DNA of 64,000 nt. It comes from Haloterrigena sp. KLK7. GTDB taxonomy: Archaea > Halobacteriota > Halobacteria > Halobacteriales > Natrialbaceae. A model generated the notes under the pieces. The model saw only the letters and a program-made list of their open reading frames with translations. It was not told the origin of the DNA and searched no databases. The stretch spans positions 2,542,001 to 2,606,000 of the forward strand of contig NZ_CP149787.1 of assembly GCF_037914945.1 (NCBI RefSeq), given 5' to 3'. Of this stretch, positions 36,990-45,181 are shown piece by piece; position 1 is the stretch's first letter, and each line of letters begins with the position of its first letter. Both the position numbers and the translations under genes were made by a program.

Positions 36990-39245
36990 ATGGTCGACGA
37001 GGGGACTCCGACGTACGAAGACAGCGACGCGTCCATCGACGAGCGAGTCACTGCGCTGCTCGAGCGGATGACGCTCGCGGAGAAGACGGGACAGTTGACC
37101 GGCGTCTTCTCTTCCGACGCGCGTGCCGACCCCTACGGGAGTCACACGCTCAAGGACCTCGAGTCGCTCGTGCGCGAGCGGGGAATCGGGTGGGTCACGC
37201 CGTTCGCGACCGGCTTCTCGAGGCACAACAGTCCGGCCGTCGTGCCGCGGATCGCGAACCGGTTGCAGCGGATCGCCCGCGAGGAGACCAGGCTCGGAAT
37301 TCCGCTGCTCGTTCCGGTCGACGCGGTCCACGGGCACGCGAACGTGGCGGGGGCGACCGTCTTCCCGCACAACCTCGGCATGGCGGCGACGTGGAGCCCG
37401 GACCTGGTCCGGCGGGCCGCCCGCGTGACGGCGACCGAGATGCGCGCGACCGGCGCGACGGTCAACTACTCGCCCAACGCGGACGTCGCCAGGGAGCCGC
37501 GGTGGGGGCGCACCTACGAGACCTACGGCGAGGCTGCCCACCTCGTCGGCGACCTGGCGAGCGCGGAGATCGAGGGACTGCAGGGCGGCGACGGCGCCGG
37601 GCTCGCGGACCCGACGGCGGTCGCGGCGACCGCCAAGCACTTCCCGGCCTACAGCACTCCTCGGCGGGGCGAGGACGCGGCCCCGAACGACGTCTCGATG
37701 AGCACGCTCCGCCGCGTGTTCGTCCCGCCGTTCGAGCGCGCGATCGACGCCGGTGCGACCGCAGTGATGCCGTCGTACAGCTCCGTCGACGGCGAGCCGA
37801 TCCACGGGTCGCGGCGCTTCCTGACGGGGCTGCTGCGCGAGGACCTCGGCTTCGACGGACTCGTCCTCTCGGACTGGCACGGCGTCGCCTTCCTCCACGG
37901 CCAACACGGGACCGCGCCGTCGCTGCGGGACGCGGTCGACCAGGCGACGCGGGCGGGGCTCGACGTGGCATCGATCGGCGGCCGGGAGTACGCGGACCTG
38001 CTGGTCGACCTGGTCGAGGACGGCGCGATCGACGAGGCGCGACTCGACGAGAGCGTCCGCCGAGTCCTCGAACTCAAGTTCCGGCTCGGGCTGTTCGACG
38101 ACCCCTACGTGAACCCGAGCGAGGGCCGAACCGTGGTCGGGCGGGACGCCCACAGAGACCTGTCGCTGGCGTGTGCGCGCGAATCGATCGTCCTCCTGCA
38201 GAACGACGGTGAGACGTTGCCGTTCGGCGACGGCGTCGACGAACTGTTGGTGACGGGACCGAACGCCGACTCCCTCGACGCCCTCTGTGGCGGCTGGACC
38301 GTCGCCGGCCTCTCGGCCGACCACGGGACGACGGTCCGCGACGGTCTCGAGACGGTCACCGACGCGGCGACGACGGTCGAATTCGAGCGGGGCGCGTCGA
38401 TCGGAGCGACCACTGATTCGGACCTCGACGCGGCAGCGGACGCCGCGTCGACCGCGGACGCGGCCGTCGTCGCGCTCGGCGAGAACTGGTACGTCCACGA
38501 GTTCGGGCCCGAATCCGTGACGGGGCCGACCGACGAGTTCCCGACGCGGAGCCGGCTCGAACTCCCGCGGGCGCAGACGCGACTGCTCGAGCGCGTCGCC
38601 GAGACGGGAACGCCGACCGCGCTGGTCGTCGTCGCCGGACGGCCCGTGGCGATTCCCGAGGAGTCACGGCTCGCCGACGCCGTAGTGATGGGGTTCTATC
38701 CGGGGTACGAAGGCGGCCGAGCGATCGCCGACGTCCTCGTCGGCGAGACGAACCCCGCCGGGAGACTGCCGATCTCGATGCCGAAATCGGTCGGCCACCT
38801 ACCGACGGTTCACGACCACGCTCCGTCTCCGCGGCCGCTCGGCGAGGACGCCCACCCGCCCGCGTACGATCCGCTGTTCGCGTTCGGGCACGGACTGAGC
38901 TACACCGAGTTCGAGTACGAATCGATCTCCTGTGCGACCGATCGCCTCGACCCCGCGGACGATCTCGAGGTGTCGGTGACCGTCGCGAACCGCGGCGACC
39001 GCGCCGGCACGGAGGTCGTCCAGGTCTACCTCCGCGACGTCGTCAGCTCCCGGGTGACGCCGGTTCGAGAACTGGTCGGATTCGAACGACTCTCGATCGA
39101 ACCCGGCGAGCGGCGGGACGCGACGGTGACGCTCACCCCGTCCGATCTGGGCGTCGTTCACTCGGACGGGACGACCGCCGTCGAACCGGGCCGATTCGAG
39201 GTGACGAGCGGGGGACGCTCGCTCGAGTTCACCGTCACGGACTGA
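36990..39245 (+). CDS. GH3 beta-glycosidase (bglX-like), cytoplasmic
   Basis: This 751-residue enzyme belongs to the BglX/xylosidase branch of GH3. The N-terminal RVTALLERMTLAEKTGQLTG is the family opening. The barrel has VPVDAVHGHANVAGATVFPH, AKHFPAYSTPRRGED and the nucleophile Asp295 in GFDGLVLSDWHG. The C-terminal domain ends with the GH3 fibronectin-III-like part (FAFGHGLSYTEFEYE onward). No signal peptide. It differs clearly from the GH3 enzyme at 33492 in motif wording, so it is not a recent duplicate. Confidence 0.92.
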   Translation: MVDEGTPTYEDSDASIDERVTALLERMTLAEKTGQLTGVFSSDARADPYGSHTLKDLESLVRERGIGWVTPFATGFSRHNSPAVVPRIANRLQRIAREETRLGIPLLVPVDAVHGHANVAGATVFPHNLGMAATWSPDLVRRAARVTATEMRATGATVNYSPNADVAREPRWGRTYETYGEAAHLVGDLASAEIEGLQGGDGAGLADPTAVAATAKHFPAYSTPRRGEDAAPNDVSMSTLRRVFVPPFERAIDAGATAVMPSYSSVDGEPIHGSRRFLTGLLREDLGFDGLVLSDWHGVAFLHGQHGTAPSLRDAVDQATRAGLDVASIGGREYADLLVDLVEDGAIDEARLDESVRRVLELKFRLGLFDDPYVNPSEGRTVVGRDAHRDLSLACARESIVLLQNDGETLPFGDGVDELLVTGPNADSLDALCGGWTVAGLSADHGTTVRDGLETVTDAATTVEFERGASIGATTDSDLDAAADAASTADAAVVALGENWYVHEFGPESVTGPTDEFPTRSRLELPRAQTRLLERVAETGTPTALVVVAGRPVAIPEESRLADAVVMGFYPGYEGGRAIADVLVGETNPAGRLPISMPKSVGHLPTVHDHAPSPRPLGEDAHPPAYDPLFAFGHGLSYTEFEYESISCATDRLDPADDLEVSVTVANRGDRAGTEVVQVYLRDVVSSRVTPVRELVGFERLSIEPGERRDATVTLTPSDLGVVHSDGTTAVEPGRFEVTSGGRSLEFTVTD

Positions 39246-39269
39246 GCCGAGCCGACCGCTCGCACCGAC

Positions 39270-40058
39270 TCAGACGATCTCGAGCGCGTCTCGATCGGCG
39301 CCGGCGAGTTCGACCAGGGCGTCGGCCTCGAGCGGGTGACACTCGCCGGGAACGACGAGCAGGTGCAGCGGATCGCCGAACTCCCGCTCGGCGAGTTCCG
39401 ACATGGTTCCGGCTGCGACGAGCGGGTCGGGGCTGCCCGCGCGGGCGACGACGACGCCGACGAGGTCCGGGTACTCCGCCGCGAGGAGTTCGGCGCCGAC
39501 GTCGGCGGTCATGTACTCGTCCTCGTCGGTCAGTTCGTGTCCGACCTTGATATCGAGGTAAACGACCGTGTGGTGGCCGTCCTCCCGGTTCGCGTCGATG
39601 GTGTCCGTGACGCTGGCGGGGAGGCCGTCCGCGCCGTGGGCGTACGGGAACGGGAGGGTCGTCGCCTTCCCGAAGCGGTAGTTCTGGAGCCCGGTCAGGG
39701 AACTGGCGGCCGTCTGGGCCGTGACGCCGTGGACTACCCGCGTCTCGATCCCGCGGTCGTGGGCCCGCAGGCGCAGATCGACGTGGGTCGTCGAGATCAT
39801 CGTATCGCCCGCGGTCAGAAAGACCACGTCCTCGCTCTCGGCGGCCTCGAGGATGTTGTCGGGGTGCTGTTCGACGCCCGCGCGGTCGCGGACCTCGATT
39901 TCGACGTCGTGGGCGGACTCGAGGTCGTCGACGGTCGCGCCGAGCAGCTTGCTGGTGTAGAACTCGGCGTAGGCGCGGTCGGCGTTCCGGAGGGCGTCCC
40001 GGCCCTCGACGGTGATCGACTGTTCGTCGTAGAGGCCGAGGCCGATGAAGGTGAGCAT
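39270..40058 (-). CDS. dphB: Diphthine synthase
   Basis: DphB methylates the modified histidine of translation factor aEF2 using S-adenosylmethionine. The 262-residue protein starts MLTFIGLGLYDEQSITVEG, with the tetrapyrrole-methylase-like fold motifs FLTAGDTMISTTHVDLRLRA and VHGVTAQTAASSLTGLQNYR. These are diagnostic of DphB. The gene is essential-type housekeeping in archaea. Confidence 0.93.
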   Translation of the reverse strand: MLTFIGLGLYDEQSITVEGRDALRNADRAYAEFYTSKLLGATVDDLESAHDVEIEVRDRAGVEQHPDNILEAAESEDVVFLTAGDTMISTTHVDLRLRAHDRGIETRVVHGVTAQTAASSLTGLQNYRFGKATTLPFPYAHGADGLPASVTDTIDANREDGHHTVVYLDIKVGHELTDEDEYMTADVGAELLAAEYPDLVGVVVARAGSPDPLVAAGTMSELAEREFGDPLHLLVVPGECHPLEADALVELAGADRDALEIV

Positions 40059-40124
40059 GGGCGCTCGTAGTATCAGCGTCCGGAATACGCTTTCGAGACG
40101 GCGATCGTCGATCGCGACGTCCGC

Positions 40125-40328
40125 TCAACGGAGCCGTCGGTACGCCCGCAGGAGCAGCGACGCGACCGTTCCGATGCCGGGGATCCGCGAGGAGAGGGCG
40201 GCCGCGACGAGGAGCACCAGGCCGCTCCCGCGGTGGCCCTTCGAGAACTCCCGTACCGCGTCTATCAGGGTCGTCACGACGCCGACCTTCTTCATCAGTC
40301 CCGATCGATCGCCTGTTGTCGACGACAT
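40125..40328 (-). CDS. Small haloarchaeal membrane-associated protein
   Basis: This 67-residue basic protein has a single hydrophobic segment (SGLVLLVAAALSSRIPGIGT) and ends in a basic LLLRAYRRLR tail, suggesting an N-terminus facing one side and a positively charged C-terminal anchor. The start at 40328 (MSSTTGDRSG) is preferred over 40385. Function unknown. Confidence 0.55.
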   Translation of the reverse strand: MSSTTGDRSGLMKKVGVVTTLIDAVREFSKGHRGSGLVLLVAAALSSRIPGIGTVASLLLRAYRRLR

Positions 40329-40418
40329 GGTATCGGGCTGGACGACGCTCGCGACGGGGAAAATACGGCGGGTTGCGCCTGCCACGCAGCGGGCGGATGC
40401 GCTCCTACTGACTGGGCT

Positions 40419-40877
40419 TCAAAAGCCGATGTGGGACGTCGAGGCGGGACCATCGTCACCCTCGTTGTCGTCGATCCCGCCCTCGCCGACGAACGTGAAC
40501 TCGTCGTCGGTGAGCACGACCCTGCCGTCGTCTCGCACCGAGATCTCGACCGACGGGAGCGTCGTGTCGGCGGCCTCGCCGTTGTCGCAGTAGCCCGAAC
40601 AGGAATCGAACATCGAGCCGTGTTTCGGACAGATAATCTGGCCGTCGCGCATCGGGACGCCGCGACCCGTATCGAAGCGCTGGGCTTCGTGCGTACAGCG
40701 GTTGATCCACGCCTCGACGCCGCCGTCGGTCGCCGGCCGACCGCTCGTCGAGCCGTGCTCGCCGCTGTCCTCGCAGGGAACGAGAATCACTTCGTCCAGT
40801 TCGCCGTACCGGTCCCGCACCGTGAACAGCCACGATCCCTCCTCGCGGACCGTCTCCGCGGTCGTCAGCTCTCGCAT
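40419..40877 (-). CDS. Rieske [2Fe-2S] protein
   Basis: This 152-residue protein has the two Rieske boxes NRCTHEAQRFD (Cys61, His63) and CPKHGSMFDSCSGYCDNG (Cys83, His86), which ligate a 2Fe-2S cluster. No membrane helix is seen, so it is a soluble Rieske ferredoxin of the type that feeds electrons to oxygenases or nitrite reductases. Extra Cys residues (SCSGYC) could form a disulfide. It is divergent from trm5. Confidence 0.85.
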   Translation of the reverse strand: MRELTTAETVREEGSWLFTVRDRYGELDEVILVPCEDSGEHGSTSGRPATDGGVEAWINRCTHEAQRFDTGRGVPMRDGQIICPKHGSMFDSCSGYCDNGEAADTTLPSVEISVRDDGRVVLTDDEFTFVGEGGIDDNEGDDGPASTSHIGF

Positions 40878-41003
40878 ACCGACCAGTACCGGCGGCGACC
40901 TGAAAACCTTCACTCCGACGGTCGCGGCTCGAGTCTCGATCGACGGCGTCCGGCGGCGCGGCGAAACGTCAGCGTTACGGCGACTCGTCGGCTTCGTCCG
41001 GGT

Positions 41004-41984
41004 ATGGAAGTGCCGTGCGTCCGCGTGCCGCGCGAGGAGGGGGAAGCCACGCGTCAGCGACTCGCGGACGCGGACCTGATCGACGACGAGTACGAACTGA
41101 CCGTCGACGACGGCAGTCTCTATCTCCCGGTCACCGATCCCGACGCGGTTCCCGAGGGGTTCGCGGTCGTCGCCCGACCGCTCGAGGAACGCGAGACGCA
41201 GACGACGCCCGCCGACCTGCTCGGCTTCGAGCCGTCCTACGAACGCCTGGGCCGCGCGGCGCTGCTCGACGAGGACGACGACGGGCGCGCACGCGAGATC
41301 GCCGACGCGATCGTCGCGTCGGATCTGCCCCTCGAGACGGTCCTGAACAAGCAGTCGAAGGTGAAAGGGGAGACGCGGATCCGCGACTGGGCCCTGCTGG
41401 CCGGCGAGAACACGGAGGTCGTCCACCGCGAGTACGGCTGCGAGTTCCTGCTGGACCTCGCGGAGGTGTACTTCTCGCCGCGACTCGCGACCGAGCGCAA
41501 CCGAGTCGTCGAACAGGTGACCGCGGGCGAGCGCGCCTTCGACATGTTCGCCGGCGTCGGCCCGTTCGTGATCCCCGTCGCGAAACGCGGCGCGGACTGC
41601 GTCGGCGTCGACGTCAACGACGCGGCGATCGACTACCTGCGAGAGAACGCGCGCCGCAACGGCGTCGAAGACAGGGTGACGGCGATCCGTGATGACGTCC
41701 GCGAGGTAGCGCCCGAGTACGAGGGCTGGGCCGACCGTATCGTGATGAACCTCCCCCACAGCGCCGACGAGTTCCTCGAGGCCGCCGTCACCGTCGCGGG
41801 CGACGACTGCGTGCTCCACTACTACGACATCCAGCACGAGGACGACCCGTTCGGCCCGGGCGAGCGGGCGATCCGCGAGGCCGCCGAACCGGCGTACGAC
41901 GTTTCAGTGGAGACGGAACGGGTCGTTCGCTCCTACGCGCCCCACGAACTGAACGTCTGTCTGGACGTTCGACTCGAGCGCTGA
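41004..41984 (+). CDS. trm5: tRNA (guanine37-N1)-methyltransferase Trm5, archaeal type
   Basis: Trm5 methylates G37 next to the anticodon, preventing frameshifts. The 326-residue protein has the SAM-binding FDMFAGVGPFVIPVAKRG, the NLPHSADEFLEAAV catalytic motif, and the upstream KVKGETRIRDWALLAGENTE stretch typical of archaeal Trm5. The start ATG 41004 begins MEVPCVRVPREEGE, the known D1-type N-terminus. It lies just before tRNA-Thr. Confidence 0.92.
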   Translation: MEVPCVRVPREEGEATRQRLADADLIDDEYELTVDDGSLYLPVTDPDAVPEGFAVVARPLEERETQTTPADLLGFEPSYERLGRAALLDEDDDGRAREIADAIVASDLPLETVLNKQSKVKGETRIRDWALLAGENTEVVHREYGCEFLLDLAEVYFSPRLATERNRVVEQVTAGERAFDMFAGVGPFVIPVAKRGADCVGVDVNDAAIDYLRENARRNGVEDRVTAIRDDVREVAPEYEGWADRIVMNLPHSADEFLEAAVTVAGDDCVLHYYDIQHEDDPFGPGERAIREAAEPAYDVSVETERVVRSYAPHELNVCLDVRLER

Positions 41985-42078
41985 CTCGAAGGTACGGGAG
42001 TCAGTCCCACGAGAAGATCGATTCGCAACCCTTATGGCTGGTATCGGCCCTACGAATAAACGCGCACTCCGAAGGTGT

Positions 42079-42152
42079 GCCGGTGTAGCTCAGACTGGCA
42101 GAGCGAATCCTTCGTAAGGATTAGGTCGAGGGTTCAAATCCCTCCACCGGCT
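42079..42152 (+). tRNA. tRNA-Thr (anticodon CGT)
   Basis: A full cloverleaf can be folded: acceptor GCCGGTG/CACCGGC (42079-42085 with 42145-42151), D stem GCTC/GAGC, anticodon stem AATCC/GGATT with loop TTCGTAA, and T stem GAGGG/CCCTC with loop TTCAAAT. The anticodon CGT at 42113-42115 reads ACG (threonine). The discriminator base is T. CCA is not encoded. Confidence 0.95.
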
Positions 42153-42204
42153 TTTTGCTGCGAACAACACGTGAGCAGCAACAGCCGTCGAGGGATTTGA
42201 ATCA

Positions 42205-42223
42205 GGGAGAGCTTCGCTCTCCC
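42205..42223 (+). terminator. 8-bp perfect hairpin after tRNA-Thr
   Basis: GGGAGAGC-TTC-GCTCTCCC forms an 8-bp stem with a 3-nt loop, 53 nt past the tRNA. Just before it, GAGGGATTTGAA (42190-42201) is the exact complement of tRNA bases 42133-42144. The region may be a terminator or a recombination remnant. Confidence 0.45.
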
Positions 42224-42235
42224 AGTGGTCCTCAC

Positions 42236-42252
42236 AATCCCCCCACCGGCTT
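42236..42252 (+). repeat. Near-copy of the tRNA-Thr 3' end (att-like)
   Basis: Sixteen of 17 bases match tRNA positions 42137-42153 in the same orientation; the single difference is C for T in the CCCTCC stretch. Direct copies of a tRNA 3' end are the usual footprint of integrase-mediated insertion, but only about 80 bp lie between the copies and no integrase is present. Confidence 0.5.
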
Positions 42253-42504
42253 GTCTTCTGCGACGAGCGTCACGTGCGGAGCGACGCACGTCTTCTCCAC
42301 TGGCTTTCTTCCTTCGGTTCAGTTCGGATTCCGATATCCACCACAGTCGAACCCTCGTCGGCGAACGTCTCGGCACTGCCAGTTGCTCCTCTCGAGTGCG
42401 CGGTACGTCCCGCATGCTGCGGTTTTGAGAATACGTTCAGCGAGTATCGCGACGAACGAACGCGGACTGACGCCGGAGAGTACGGTGGTCGGGATCGGGA
42501 GTTC
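42253..42504. other. Gene-free spacer after tRNA-Thr
   Basis: I see no gene, repeat or promoter that I can defend in this stretch between the duplicated tRNA end and the transporter gene. Confidence 0.3.
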
Positions 42505-43269
42505 TCAGAGGACCCCAATGATGAACGCCAGCCCCATGCTCACCAGCACCGTCGCTGTCAGCAACGGTAGGTACGGCGTGTATCGCTCGACCGTTTCGCG
42601 GTGGCGTTCATAGCCCGCGATCAAGAGGAGCGTCGGAATGAGGATTGCGATGATAACTACCAGCGAGTAAACCAGCATCAATTCCACGCAGTAGGCCGTC
42701 CCCGTACAGATCGCCAGAATTTGAATCGGCTCCTCGTGGGCAAAGCCCAGAAGGAGGGCGGTCGTCCCGAGGGCCATCAATCCCCGGTCAGCGTCTTCGT
42801 CGCTCAAATGGCGATGTCCGCCGCTGAACAGTCGCTCCCGTATCCGAGTCAGTATCCCGCGCTGGGAGGGGGCTCCCGAACGGCCGTAGTCGCGTGAACG
42901 ATCGTGTTCGTGCGTGTGCGTATGGGCGTGCTCGCGGTGAGACCCGTCGTGAGCGTGATCGCGTGCCGTTCCGTGCCCGCCGGTCCGATACTCGTGAATT
43001 CCCAGTAGAACGAGTAGCGTTCCTGCGAGATATCGCATCCACGGGCCTTCGGCGAACGCAGCGAAGCGACTGAACCAAAAGTACGCCAGTACCAGTACGA
43101 CGCTACTAATCAGATGTCCGACCCCGAGAATGAGGCCCGCTACCGTCCCGTAGAGCCACGTCGGCGAGCGATTCAACCCGTAGGTCGCAGCGATCGGCCA
43201 CCCGTGGTCCGGGAGCACGCCGTGGACGAATCCGATCGTAACGACACCCGCAACGAGGCCGATATCCAT
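42505..43269 (-). CDS. Nickel/cobalt transporter, NicO/RcnA-like, with His-rich loop
   Basis: This 254-residue membrane protein has about six helices. The first carries FVHGVLPDHGWPI, a metal-binding HxxxxDH-type motif as in nickel/cobalt permeases. A central cytoplasmic loop is rich in His (HGTARDHAHDGSHREHAHTHTHEHD). A second conserved acidic/His site is LLGFAHEEPIQIL. The start at 43269 (MDIGLVAGVV) was chosen over 43371. The divergent nikR gene argues for nickel as the substrate; uptake versus efflux cannot be decided. Confidence 0.82.
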   Translation of the reverse strand: MDIGLVAGVVTIGFVHGVLPDHGWPIAATYGLNRSPTWLYGTVAGLILGVGHLISSVVLVLAYFWFSRFAAFAEGPWMRYLAGTLLVLLGIHEYRTGGHGTARDHAHDGSHREHAHTHTHEHDRSRDYGRSGAPSQRGILTRIRERLFSGGHRHLSDEDADRGLMALGTTALLLGFAHEEPIQILAICTGTAYCVELMLVYSLVVIIAILIPTLLLIAGYERHRETVERYTPYLPLLTATVLVSMGLAFIIGVL

Positions 43270-43394
43270 ACGGAATTCTCCGGAGAGACGGCACAAAAAT
43301 GCTGTTAGCACCGATTGGCGGGAATCGTAATACCCAGTCAGCGTGACAAACCACAGCGCCCATTCGTTCACCCCGCTAACTCCGGTGTAAACAG

Positions 43395-43781
43395 ATGCGT
43401 ACCAGTTTCAATATTCCGGATGACTTGCTCGCGGAGTTCGATCAGACGTGGCAGACTGAGGGCTTCGACTCTCGCTCGCGAGCAGTCCGGGAAGCGATGC
43501 AGGAGTATATCGAGGCCCATATCGAACTCGAAACGGTCTCGGGTGACGTGACTGCTGCACTCGCGTTCGATTATCAGCACGAGCGCGTAATCCGCGAGCT
43601 CCACGACGTTCAACACGACTTTCAGGACGTGATTACGACGACAAGCCACACGCACGAAGGGGATTGGTGTCTGGAAACGGTTTTCTGTCGCGGCGAGGCG
43701 GCTCGAGTTCGCAAACTCGCGTATCGACTCCGCGATTTTGACGCTGTGGGGCAGGTGAAAGTCCTGTTACTTCGGTCTTGA
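43395..43781 (+). CDS. nikR: NikR-family nickel-responsive regulator
   Basis: The N-terminus is a ribbon-helix-helix (MRTSFNIPDDLLAEFD, then SRSRAVREAMQEYIEAH). The ACT-like metal domain carries the NikR ligands His74 (QHDF), His85 and His87 (TSHTHEGD) and Cys92 (WCLETVFCRG), in the correct spacing. It should repress or activate in response to Ni(II). It is divergent from the transporter at 43269, and the 125-nt gap must hold the operator. The length of 128 is typical. Confidence 0.9.
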   Translation: MRTSFNIPDDLLAEFDQTWQTEGFDSRSRAVREAMQEYIEAHIELETVSGDVTAALAFDYQHERVIRELHDVQHDFQDVITTTSHTHEGDWCLETVFCRGEAARVRKLAYRLRDFDAVGQVKVLLLRS

Positions 43782-43826
43782 ATAGACCCGTCGTTCCCGT
43801 TCAGAGTGATCGGTCGCCGGTGTGAA

Positions 43827-44070
43827 CGATCGCTCGATGGGATTTTCGGAACCGCTTCCACCGCGTCGTGAACGGCCAGAGTGAGGAGGTTGAACGCATT
43901 CCAGAGCGCTGACGGGGTCGGAAGCGGGTCGTCTCGGTCGAAGACGACGGAACCGGTATCGGACTCGCGTTCTGTGAGCGGATCGTCGAACCACACGAGG
44001 GGAAAGATGAGTCGAAAGCGAACCGAACAGCGGCTCGACGTTCACGGTTCCGCTGTCGCCGGCCGAGTGA
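43827..44070 (+). pseudogene. Decayed histidine kinase ATPase domain
   Basis: The plus strand preserves kinase fragments in order: DFRNRFHRVVN (N box), SVEDDGTGIGLAFCERIVEP (G2 box), and, one frame over, SGSTFTVPLSPAE followed by TGA at 44068-44070, the usual kinase C-terminus. An in-frame TGA at 43910-43912 and a frameshift with loss of roughly ten residues separate them. The HisKA part is missing. It is a remnant of a sensor kinase, probably a relative of the intact one at 5895. Confidence 0.6.
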
Positions 44071-44215
44071 CACGCAAAGCCTCCAGATACTGCCGTCTCC
44101 GAACCCGGTACCCGTCGCATCCCGTGACAGCGACCGCGTTCGGACGGCGGACTCGAGGAATCCAAACCCGCGTGAAGGCAGAGACCACAAGGCACGTCGG
44201 ATCGTTGCACGGTTT

Positions 44216-44740
44216 ATGTGTGCGTCGTCGGAATACACCCCGCTCGACGAGACCGACCGCGAAATCCTCCAGATCCTGCAGCGTGACGCGCGCAACAAGA
44301 CGGCGGTCGCGATCGGAGAGCAAATCGGCGTTTCGGACGGGACCGTTCGAAACCGGATCGGCAACCTCGAGCAGCGAGGGATCATCGAGGGCTACGTTCC
44401 GATCATCAACTACGAAGAAGCCGGCTATCAACTCGAGATCCGTATCACGTGTACGTCCCGGATCGTCAACCGGCAGGAATTGGCGGACGAGGCGCTCCAG
44501 ATAGAGGGTGTGGTCGAAGTGCAAGAGTTGATGACCGGTCGAGAGAACATCGAGGTGACGGCGGTCGCCCCGAAACACGACGACGTAACGCGCGTCGCAC
44601 AGACGCTCGACGAACTCGGCCTCCAGGTGGAGAGCGAAGAACTCATTCGACACCACTACTTTCGACCGTTCAACCACTTCGGGACCGAATCCGTAGTCGA
44701 CGACGAAGGTGAGGCCGACGCAGACCACGAACTCTCCTGA
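44216..44740 (+). CDS. Lrp/AsnC-family transcriptional regulator
   Basis: This 174-residue protein begins with the AsnC-type HTH (LDETDREILQILQRDARN and AIGEQIGVSDGTVRNRIGNL) and has a RAM-like ligand domain (GVVEVQELMTGRENIEVTAVA). The C-terminus EELIRHHYFRPFNHFG is an extension found in haloarchaeal members. The effector is unknown. The tandem repeats 40-90 nt downstream of its stop could be a target for it. Confidence 0.88.
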   Translation: MCASSEYTPLDETDREILQILQRDARNKTAVAIGEQIGVSDGTVRNRIGNLEQRGIIEGYVPIINYEEAGYQLEIRITCTSRIVNRQELADEALQIEGVVEVQELMTGRENIEVTAVAPKHDDVTRVAQTLDELGLQVESEELIRHHYFRPFNHFGTESVVDDEGEADADHELS

Positions 44741-44777
44741 CCGACTCGCTCAGTGCCGGTTTTGATACGCGTAACCC

Positions 44778-44826
44778 AATGCGATTTAGATAACCGAATC
44801 CGAATGCGCTTAGATAATCGGAATGG
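44778..44826. repeat. Two 24-25-bp tandem imperfect repeats
   Basis: Copies at 44778-44802 and 44803-44826 share AATGCG, CTTAGATAA-like and CGGAAT-like cores with one indel and a few mismatches. The 25-bp period and the position 45-90 nt upstream of a TATA box suggest regulator contacts on the small-gene promoter. Confidence 0.5.
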
Positions 44827-44867
44827 ATGGCCCAAATCGATGAGATAATAGAATCGTACAGAAAGAG

Positions 44868-44874
44868 TTTATAA
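44868..44874 (+). promoter_or_regulatory. TATA box for two small genes
   Basis: TTTATAA is centred 27 nt ahead of ATG 44898, the textbook leaderless spacing. Confidence 0.65.
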
Positions 44875-44897
44875 CGGCTGAACGGATTGATGGTGGT

Positions 44898-45038
44898 ATG
44901 GAACGTCGCCAGCACTCGCTTATGCGGACCATCGTACATCCGGGCCACTCGGTTGCCGTCGAAAGCGACGAGGCTGTTCGGGCTTCCGAGGGGACTACCG
45001 ACGAGTTCGCGGAGATCGAACCAGCGACGGCCGACTGA
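44898..45038 (+). CDS. Small leaderless protein, 46 residues
   Basis: The ORF begins MERRQHSLMRTIVHPGHSVA and ends in an acidic tail (DEFAEIEPATAD). Codon use is G/C-biased at third positions. The upstream TATA box and the following zinc-ribbon ORF 11 nt away support a real small operon. The protein has no recognisable domain. Confidence 0.55.
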   Translation: MERRQHSLMRTIVHPGHSVAVESDEAVRASEGTTDEFAEIEPATAD

Positions 45039-45049
45039 TCGGTAGTCGT

Positions 45050-45181
45050 ATGAACACGTACATCGAGTGTGACGAGTGCGGATTCGTGCTCCTCTCGGAA
45101 AGCGCTTCCAGTCCGCTCCCGAAGCGGGTCGATTCGTGCCCGGGCTGCGGTGGAACGAGTTTTCGATTCACCGCGGACTGA
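45050..45181 (+). CDS. Tiny zinc-ribbon protein, 43 residues
   Basis: Two CxxC knuckles, IECDECGFVLL and DSCPGCGGTSF, are 27 residues apart and form a classic zinc ribbon. Such haloarchaeal microproteins (HVO_-type small zinc finger) are often regulatory or interaction modules. Start ATG 45050 follows the preceding small ORF by 11 nt, so both probably share the TATA at 44868. Confidence 0.7.
   Translation: MNTYIECDECGFVLLSESASSPLPKRVDSCPGCGGTSFRFTAD

Noticed and set aside
42236-42252. Genomic island bounded by tRNA-end repeats
   Set aside because: Only about 80 bp separate the copies and no integrase or cargo genes lie nearby, so no island is present now.
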